Assembly (NCBI GenBank): GCA_012269555.1
Contig: JAAXKA010000185.1
Span: forward strand, 1 to 37,096
DNA length: 37,096 bases
Reading direction: 5' to 3'
DNA from: Alphaproteobacteria bacterium
GTDB lineage: Bacteria > Pseudomonadota > Alphaproteobacteria > Puniceispirillales > Puniceispirillaceae
Made by a program: the position numbers and the translations under genes. Shown here piece by piece: positions 32,148-37,096 of this stretch (position 1 is the first letter of the stretch; the number at the start of each line of letters is the position of its first letter). The notes beneath the pieces were generated by a model. The model ran no database searches, was not told the origin of the DNA, and was given only the letters and a program-made list of their open reading frames with translations.

Positions 32148-32967
32148 AACGTAATGTCTCCTCTATGTGATTTAAATTTAATGCTTTTCTAACTGCCTCT
32201 AACCATCCGAGGGGAGCAATATTTCCTGCAATGATAGTGCGCTCAAGTGGCATGGATATCGAAAGAAGGGGTTTGTGCGGGCGAGGTATAATGCAAGCTA
32301 TATCGCAGTTTTCTAGCATATATGAATCATTTTCACTGTCGCCAACTCCTACTAAAAATGGTTCAAACCCAAAACTCTTTTGTTTGATGCGGATTAAATT
32401 GCAATAATCGGCTTTATTGTGCTTTCCACTCAAGGTCATTAGTCTGCCACCTTGCTGAGCCGTTAAATTTTTAGCACTCAATATATAGTTTAAATGCTGA
32501 AGTTGTATTTGATTACCTAAAAATTTAAAATTGAGGGAATATTCTCGAGCTAACGCATTTTCAAGTTTCTGCCCAGTAAATCCAAACACATCTGCTTGTT
32601 GTTTCACATTCATTTCGTGCACAAATAAACATTGATTTTTCAGTTCTTCAGTTACAGATTCACACCATATTTCCCATATATTCTCCGAATTAATAGCCGC
32701 TTGGGATAAAGTAAAAGGCTTAGACGATTTTTCTGATGTGATTTCTTGGATGTTATGAAACCCTGCACCATTTTCATATATGAACGGGACATTTCTTCCC
32801 AACTCTGCACAAAACATTTCCATTTCTGTTTTAGTTTTACTAGAGGCAGGTACTATTAAAGTTCCGGAATCCAATAAACTTAGTATGTCGGAATGAATTT
32901 GTTTAAAGCTGAAAGTTGAATGACTCAACAGGGTTCCATCAAGATCAGTGATTATAATATTCTTCAA
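32140..32967 (-). CDS. gpgP: Glucosyl-/mannosyl-3-phosphoglycerate phosphatase (HAD)
   Basis: Removes phosphate from glucosyl-3-phosphoglycerate to give glucosylglycerate. The 275-residue HAD protein of the MPGP/YedP type has DLDGTLL (Asp8, Asp10), SSKTKTEM (42-49), IYENGAG (63-69), GGRLMTLSGKHNKADY with the motif III Lys, and VGVGDSENDSYML (Asp210, Asp214). The start is a TTG at 32967: the codon three triplets upstream is an in-frame TAA, no ATG precedes the DxD motif, and AGG lies 9 bases upstream. Coupled to gpgS by an 8-bp overlap. MPGP-family members often accept both glucosyl and mannosyl substrates, so the sugar is set by the synthase. Confidence 0.87.
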   Translation of the reverse strand: MKNIIITDLDGTLLSHSTFSFKQIHSDILSLLDSGTLIVPASSKTKTEMEMFCAELGRNVPFIYENGAGFHNIQEITSEKSSKPFTLSQAAINSENIWEIWCESVTEELKNQCLFVHEMNVKQQADVFGFTGQKLENALAREYSLNFKFLGNQIQLQHLNYILSAKNLTAQQGGRLMTLSGKHNKADYCNLIRIKQKSFGFEPFLVGVGDSENDSYMLENCDIACIIPRPHKPLLSISMPLERTIIAGNIAPLGWLEAVRKALNLNHIEETLRYG

Positions 32968-33150
32968 TTTTTTTTACCTATCTGATCCCAAAACTCAAGA
33001 TAATAGGAAAAACATCAAAGAAAAGTGCTTATTTTTACGCGATGTGCTGCATTTACTGCATCGGTGCTTATCAAAAATAAAGGTGATTAGGTAATCTTTC
33101 TAAATTATAGTAAGCAAAATTCATTTAATTAATTTTTTGAGAGGAATATT

Positions 33151-33540
33151 ATGAGTGTTTTTGACAAAGATTTATTCGACACTGGGTTAGCTAAGCGAAA
33201 AGCAACACTAGGAGAAGAATACGTAGAACAAAGTTTAGCTAACGCTGATGAATTCACAAGACCATTCCAAGAAGCAATGACTGCTTGGTGCTGGGGTTTT
33301 GGATGGGGTGATGAGGTTATTGATGCAAAAACTCGTTCTATGATGAACCTAGCCATGTTAGGGGCAATGGGACGAATTCATGAATGGGAATTGCATTGCA
33401 GGGGGGCCCTCAATAATGGTGTTAGCAAAGAAGAAATAAGAGCTATTATACATTGTGTTGGTATTTATGGAGGTGTGCCATTGTCTCTAGAGTGTTTTAG
33501 GGCTGCTAAGAAGGTATTTGCTGAGAGAAATATAGAATAA
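33151..33540 (+). CDS. Carboxymuconolactone decarboxylase family protein (PcaC-like)
   Basis: A 129-residue all-helical protein close in size and pattern to 4-carboxymuconolactone decarboxylase. Seen: AWCWGFGWGDEVIDAKTRSMMNLAML (residues ~45-70, cited in part), then a Glu and His in HEWELHCRGALNNGVSKEEIRAIIHC, and GIYGGVPLSLECFRAAKKVF. The absence of CxxC places it nearer PcaC than AhpD. No other protocatechuate-pathway gene is near, so its true substrate is open. AGAGGA lies 7 nt before ATG 33151. It is divergent from gpgP and convergent with the next gene. Confidence 0.82.
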   Translation: MSVFDKDLFDTGLAKRKATLGEEYVEQSLANADEFTRPFQEAMTAWCWGFGWGDEVIDAKTRSMMNLAMLGAMGRIHEWELHCRGALNNGVSKEEIRAIIHCVGIYGGVPLSLECFRAAKKVFAERNIE

Positions 33541-33657
33541 TACCAATGATATGTAATTAGGTTAGTAATATTAAAAATTATAGGCCCTTAAAATAGGTAA
33601 GTTTAATGCTTGCAAAAAATAACTGAATTTAAATTAGACCTGGAAAAATATTTGAAA

Positions 33658-34524
33658 TCAAATTGCGTAAAATTCACTTGCAGTCTTTTTAAAAATTGAT
33701 TCATGCGAAGATTTGGGAATTAGGGTTTTAAAAGCACTCATCAAAGTGTTGTAGTCTGAATATAGACTATCAACAGGAAAATTAGATCCAAACATGCATC
33801 GTTCTGACCCAAACTGATCTAAACATGTTTCGATTATGGGCCGAAAGTCCTCTATCGTCCAATTATGCTTAAACATTCCAAGTCCTGAAATTTTGCATGT
33901 TACATTAGATAGTGAAGAGAGTGACTTTAGTGCTTTTTGCCAGTAATTGATGCCTTCTATTGTTCTGTCATGTGGACTTCCAGCATGGCAAAGTGCAACC
34001 TTCAACTCTGGCACCTTCTCAAAGAGTAAAGAAGCTTGCTTCATTACCTCTGGAATAAGCTGCAAATCAAATGAATACCCTAGTTTAGATAGTGTTTTTA
34101 GGTTTTGCAGTACAATTGGAGATGCAATATTATCTAAAAAACTAGAACCTGCTTCCTTACCAGGTGCTCTGCTTAAAATTTGTCTCACTCCAGCTACTGA
34201 TGGTAAAATTTCAAACTTTTCCATTTCTGCTCGCATTTCAGATTTAGTTAAGTCACAAAATACGACTTGTTTCATATTCCAATCAGGGTGGTTTTTAATA
34301 ATATCATCAATCCAAATCGCTTCCTTTTCAGGTTCTTTGGCGCCAACTTGAATATGTATCGAAGCATTAAATCCATGTGGCTTACAATCTTTTTTAAAAT
34401 CTTGAATTAAATAATTTTTCTGAATTGGTGTCGGGTCACCAAAAAAGCGCTTCTTTGATTTATCCTCTAACCATGGGTATGAAACAGCTGACAAATCCCA
34501 CAAATGATGATGTGCATCAATCAT
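33658..34524 (-). CDS. Amidohydrolase-2 family TIM-barrel hydrolase (COG3618, lactonase-like)
   Basis: Metal-dependent hydrolase of 288 residues of the group that includes L-fuconolactone and L-rhamnono-lactone hydrolases. It begins MIDAHHHLWDL with the H-x-H pair (His5, His7) and YPWL. Other blocks are HIQVGAKEPEKEAIW, VRQILSRAPG, FDLQLIPEVM, LCHAGSPH (third His ligand), and MFGSNFPVDSLY with the final Asp. It starts within the stop of the SnoaL-like gene (4-bp ATGA overlap), so the two are one operon. A sugar-lactone or similar cyclic ester substrate is a reasonable inference from the family and the divergent sugar transporter. Confidence 0.85.
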   Translation of the reverse strand: MIDAHHHLWDLSAVSYPWLEDKSKKRFFGDPTPIQKNYLIQDFKKDCKPHGFNASIHIQVGAKEPEKEAIWIDDIIKNHPDWNMKQVVFCDLTKSEMRAEMEKFEILPSVAGVRQILSRAPGKEAGSSFLDNIASPIVLQNLKTLSKLGYSFDLQLIPEVMKQASLLFEKVPELKVALCHAGSPHDRTIEGINYWQKALKSLSSLSNVTCKISGLGMFKHNWTIEDFRPIIETCLDQFGSERCMFGSNFPVDSLYSDYNTLMSAFKTLIPKSSHESIFKKTASEFYAI

Positions 34525-35531
34525 CTAAAACTGTTTTCCTGCATCCGCTTTAGTATATCAACGCCTTGCATTTTCCAAAAATGTAATAAATCAATAAAAA
34601 CCCAGTTTTCTGTGAGTTTTTCTCCTTCACGCCTATAAAAGTCAATTACCCGCATATCTGCGGCCTTGGAACTTCCTGGCATTCCCATAAATCCACCTGT
34701 TGGAGTAAGGGTAAGATTTGGCCAACCAAAAAATCCCCCAAAAGCTCCCTCTGCTATCCTGCAAACATGCCCGTTGAATTTTCTATCTGTAAAACCTGCG
34801 CGAAATGGCCCAGAGTGCTGCTCAGCATAGCGCTCAATAGTATACGTGGCGCCAATACCAGAGGGACCCCACCAAATCATATCTTCATTCCAACTGCGAC
34901 GAAGCTCATCAACGAGAGGTTCATCACTACCACCACTCCAGTTTTTGCTATCCTCAATCATAAATTCAATTGCGTTAAGCGTCTTAGTACCTTCTTCATC
35001 TGGTAAGGACTGATAAACCAATCCATTATGTGTCATGGGACCAGGTTGAACAAGATGTGCCCCCGTTTGTGGCGGAAAGGGATTAAATCCTGCCTGCATC
35101 ATAAAATGGGGAATATCAAAAAACATTGCTGTTTCAATAATTTTATCATCTACAATGTGATTGAACTCACCATATCGAAGCATAACAATTTTTCGTGTCG
35201 GAGGAATTTCAAGCCAGGGCGAATCAAACAAACCCAAAAAATGCCCCATTGATGCAACCCATATGCCCTTATAGCCCTCTATATTATTTTCGCCTGCGAA
35301 AAAGATATCCATTCTTCGTTGTAAATTACTTAGAGCTTTTTTTAACGGTCTCCAGAATTGGTCTGAGACTGCCTTGGGACCAAATTGTTCGTTAAAAGGA
35401 TGATACCCTCGCCAAAAAATTTCCGGATGCATAACTTCAACTAACAAATCCTCAACTGTGTTTTCCGGAGTCGAGTCGAGCCTTTGATAATAATCCAGTA
35501 CAGTTTTTTTTGCTCTTTGTTTTTGGCTCAT
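34521..35531 (-). CDS. Double SnoaL-like (NTF2-fold) protein
   Basis: A 336-residue protein made of two cone-shaped NTF2/SnoaL-like domains. The first (~1-150) has the DYYQRLDSTPENTVEDLLVEVMHPEIFWRGYHPF start; the second (~180-325) has RRSWNEDMIWWGPSGIGATYTIERYAEQHSGPFRAGF and the closing ADMRVIDFYRREGEKLTENWVFIDLLHFW (cited in pieces). The last is typical of SnoaL-like ester cyclases and polyketide cyclases. The fold serves many small-molecule isomerases, dehydratases and hydrolases, so no reaction can be assigned. ATG 35531 follows CAGGGT; an ATG at 35561 has no ribosome site. First gene of the operon with the COG3618 hydrolase, divergent from the sugar ABC operon. Confidence 0.78.
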   Translation of the reverse strand: MSQKQRAKKTVLDYYQRLDSTPENTVEDLLVEVMHPEIFWRGYHPFNEQFGPKAVSDQFWRPLKKALSNLQRRMDIFFAGENNIEGYKGIWVASMGHFLGLFDSPWLEIPPTRKIVMLRYGEFNHIVDDKIIETAMFFDIPHFMMQAGFNPFPPQTGAHLVQPGPMTHNGLVYQSLPDEEGTKTLNAIEFMIEDSKNWSGGSDEPLVDELRRSWNEDMIWWGPSGIGATYTIERYAEQHSGPFRAGFTDRKFNGHVCRIAEGAFGGFFGWPNLTLTPTGGFMGMPGSSKAADMRVIDFYRREGEKLTENWVFIDLLHFWKMQGVDILKRMQENSFR

Positions 35532-35588
35532 ATCGTTTTTAACCCTGTATTTTTTTAACATGGTAATATAAGAAAAATTTAACTTGCC

Positions 35589-35633
35589 AAGTAAAGAATT
35601 ACTTGTCTAGAATTTTTGCAAACGTATGCAAAA
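35589..35633. promoter_or_regulatory. LacI/GalR-type operator palindrome plus flanking dyad
   Basis: TTTTGCAAAC|GTATGCAAAA at 35614-35633 is a 20-bp palindrome with 9 of 10 symmetric pairs, centred on CpG and with the GCAAAC core typical of LacI/GalR-family operators. Just upstream AAGTAA (35589-35594) and TTACTT (35599-35604) form a second dyad. The palindrome is 80 bp before the binding-protein ATG (35714) and 83 bp before the divergent SnoaL-like start (35531). A TTGCAA / 18 bp / TAACTA promoter-like pair overlapping it is possible. No lacI-type regulator gene is in the window. Confidence 0.6.
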
Positions 35634-35713
35634 TTACCTTAACTATTATGTTATTTATTTTTTCAGGCAGGCCCTGAGCGACATTTCAAAACTATACAGG
35701 AGAATAATATATT

Positions 35714-36940
35714 ATGTTTTTCAAAACAATTTTAACAGCAGGAGCCATAGGGCTCCTTTCAACTGCGTCATATGCTGGATGTGGTATCGATTCCGGATCT
35801 GTGCGAATTGGTGGAAATGATTTTCCAGCCTATCAAGCCGTAGCAGAAGCTGCATCCCAATGCTCAGGGGGCGGAGTTAGTGTATCTGTGGATTTAAATA
35901 AAGACCATAAGGACCGGCAAGTTGCTTCACTCACAGCAAGCCCGGCAGAATTTACATCATCTCTGGCAAATAATAGCGCATTGAGTGCATTAATGAACGA
36001 TGGTCTTGTTCGTCCACTCAACAACCTAATAGCTAAACATGCATCTGGCCTTCAAGATATGCAATTTGTTACAGTAGACGGTGAAGTTATGGCTATTGCG
36101 TACATGGCCAATGCTCAACATTTATTTTATCGTTCTGATATTTTAGACGCTGCGGGTGTTGCCCCACCAAAAACATATGAAGAAGTATTAGCTGCTGCCA
36201 AAACTATTAAAGATAAAGGTTTAATGGAGTATCCGATTGCTGGAACTTATGCGGGTTGGAATTTAGGTCTAGAATTTATTAATATGTACCTAGGACATGG
36301 GGGTGAATTTTTTGAGAGTGGTTCAGCAAAACCTGCTGTGAACAACTCTAAAGGTGTTGCAACTCTCAATATGATGAAATCCCTTACAGAATATATGAAC
36401 CCTGATTTTTTAACTTATGACTCAAATGCTGTTCAGGCAGACTGGGAAGCCGGAAAAGTAGCTCTTACCAATTTATGGGGATCACGAGCCGGACCAGTGA
36501 CAGATGGAGAGGGTTCAACACCAGAAATAGAAAGTAACACAAAATTTACTAGTGCACCTACTGTAGCAGGTGGTTCCAGACCAGCAACAACTTTATGGTG
36601 GGATGGCTTCACTGTTGCCACAAACATATCAGATGAAGATGCAGAGGCCACCTTCAAAGCGATGATGAATGGTATATCTACGCAAATGGCTGTCGCTAAT
36701 GCCGAAAAAGCCAACTGGTTAATAAAAGGAACTCAACCAAATCCGGCTGGTGTTGGTGTTTTAGCTTCAGCTAGCGGCGGCGCACTTCCATATCCAATGC
36801 TACCCTATTTTGGAGCAATGCATTCAGCAATTGGAGCCGAAATTGTTGATTTCTTGCAGGGTAATGAAACTGCAGAAAAAGCTCTAGAGGATGTTGAGGC
36901 AGCCTACATTGCTGCAGCAACTGAAAAAGGCTTTCTTTGA
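35714..36940 (+). CDS. Sugar ABC transporter substrate-binding protein (family 1)
   Basis: Periplasmic sugar-binding protein of 408 residues. A signal peptide (MFFKTILTAGAIGLLSTASYA, about 21 residues) is followed by a mature two-lobe protein. Family signs are SSLANNSALSALMNDGLVRPLNNLI, AIAYMANAQHLFYRSDIL then APPKTYEEVLAAAKTIKDKG, the LTNLWGSRAGPV stretch, TLWWDGFTVATN and ALEDVEAAYIAAATEKGFL. The pattern is of COG1653-like receptors for oligosaccharides, polyols or glycosides. AGGAGA lies 10 nt before ATG 35714. A stem-loop and the first permease gene follow. The ligand is not evident. Confidence 0.9.
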   Translation: MFFKTILTAGAIGLLSTASYAGCGIDSGSVRIGGNDFPAYQAVAEAASQCSGGGVSVSVDLNKDHKDRQVASLTASPAEFTSSLANNSALSALMNDGLVRPLNNLIAKHASGLQDMQFVTVDGEVMAIAYMANAQHLFYRSDILDAAGVAPPKTYEEVLAAAKTIKDKGLMEYPIAGTYAGWNLGLEFINMYLGHGGEFFESGSAKPAVNNSKGVATLNMMKSLTEYMNPDFLTYDSNAVQADWEAGKVALTNLWGSRAGPVTDGEGSTPEIESNTKFTSAPTVAGGSRPATTLWWDGFTVATNISDEDAEATFKAMMNGISTQMAVANAEKANWLIKGTQPNPAGVGVLASASGGALPYPMLPYFGAMHSAIGAEIVDFLQGNETAEKALEDVEAAYIAAATEKGFL

Positions 36941-36955
36941 TCAATACTTAAAACG

Positions 36956-36980
36956 CACAGGGGGATTTTATCCCTCTGTG
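36956..36980 (+). promoter_or_regulatory. Strong stem-loop between binding-protein and permease genes
   Basis: CACAGGGGGAT (36956-36966) pairs with ATCCCTCTGTG (36970-36980) across a TTT loop: 11 pairs including one G-U. It begins 16 nt after the binding-protein stop and lies 57 bp before the permease ATG. No T-run follows, so it probably stabilises the upstream mRNA or partly attenuates rather than ending the operon. Confidence 0.6.
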
Positions 36981-37037
36981 TCCATTGAAAAAGCAATTCT
37001 TTTCTAAAACTTATCAGTAACCTTTGGGCAATAAAAA

Positions 37038-37096
37038 ATGCCTCATCATACCTTTTTTAAGTTTATTTGGCCTTCAGCACTTGCGATGCTAATTTT
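37038..37096 (+). CDS. ABC sugar transporter permease, N-terminal part (cut by window end)
   Basis: Only the first 19 full codons are present, from ATG 37038: MPHHTFFKFIWPSALAMLI. A short polar start followed by F-x-W-P-S-A-L-A-M-L and a hydrophobic run is characteristic of MalF/UgpA-type permease subunits, and the position after a binding-protein gene agrees. The ribosome site is weak. The rest lies beyond the window. Confidence 0.7.
   Translation, partial: MPHHTFFKFIWPSALAMLI

Noticed and set aside
1..37096. CRISPR arrays, insertion sequences, phage genes, tRNA or rRNA genes, toxin-antitoxin pairs
   Set aside because: I saw no regularly spaced repeats, transposase-like ORFs, cloverleaf-type sequences or typical two-gene toxin modules anywhere in the window.

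Overview
The window is an AT-rich (by eye roughly 35% GC), gene-dense stretch of bacterial chromosome with short spacers, many head-to-tail overlaps and no rRNA, tRNA, insertion sequence, phage or CRISPR signal. The gene content (a DmdA-like DMSP demethylase, a fused DctQM TRAP permease with its binding protein, two CaiB-type CoA transferases, CoxG, glutaryl-CoA dehydrogenase, malonyl-CoA decarboxylase, glucosylglycerate synthesis, a sugar ABC transporter) fits a free-living marine heterotroph, most likely a low-GC alphaproteobacterium. That placement is inferred from gene content, not from a marker gene.

Layout. 1-5.6 kb: a secreted repeat protein, a small unknown protein, a BioY biotin permease divergent from an AzgA-type purine permease, a lysophospholipid-type acyltransferase, and a convergent thiamine diphosphokinase that overlaps the acyltransferase tail. 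5.9-10.9 kb (plus strand): TrmL, then a CoA transferase / crotonase-like protein / malonyl-CoA decarboxylase trio, the decayed C-terminal stump of an MFS transporter, and CysQ. 11.2-13.2 kb (minus): a DmdA-like protein and a beta-hydroxyacid dehydrogenase. Across a 413-bp gap that holds a clear dyad lies a canonical glutaryl-CoA dehydrogenase (plus).

14.9-25.0 kb is the centrepiece: ten tightly packed minus-strand genes, read SDR, dctP, dctQM, amidohydrolase, acyl-CoA dehydrogenase, MmgE/PrpD protein, CoA transferase, RutE-like nitroreductase, CoxG. (The TRAP permease is one gene, so this is nine CDS encoding ten functional units.) It looks like a complete uptake-and-degradation pathway for one unidentified substrate. 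Several members are catalytically unusual: the SDR lacks the Tyr/Lys dyad, the TRAP binding protein lacks the conserved carboxylate-binding Arg, the acyl-CoA dehydrogenase seems to use an IVD-type catalytic Glu, and the amidohydrolase lacks the usual general-acid Glu.

25.2-33.5 kb holds small metabolic units: an AhpD-like protein with an SDR; YciI, alpha/beta hydrolase and a beta-hydroxyacid dehydrogenase; a HAD phosphatase divergent from an M19 dipeptidase; the two-gene glucosylglycerate compatible-solute pathway (gpgP-gpgS); and a carboxymuconolactone decarboxylase-like protein. 33.7-37.1 kb: a COG3618-type hydrolase and a double SnoaL-like protein are divergent from a sugar ABC operon (binding protein, then a permease cut by the window edge). 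The shared promoter region carries a CpG-centred palindrome typical of LacI/GalR operators. Both transporter operons carry a stem-loop between the binding-protein gene and the permease gene, an arrangement usually associated with higher expression of the binding protein.
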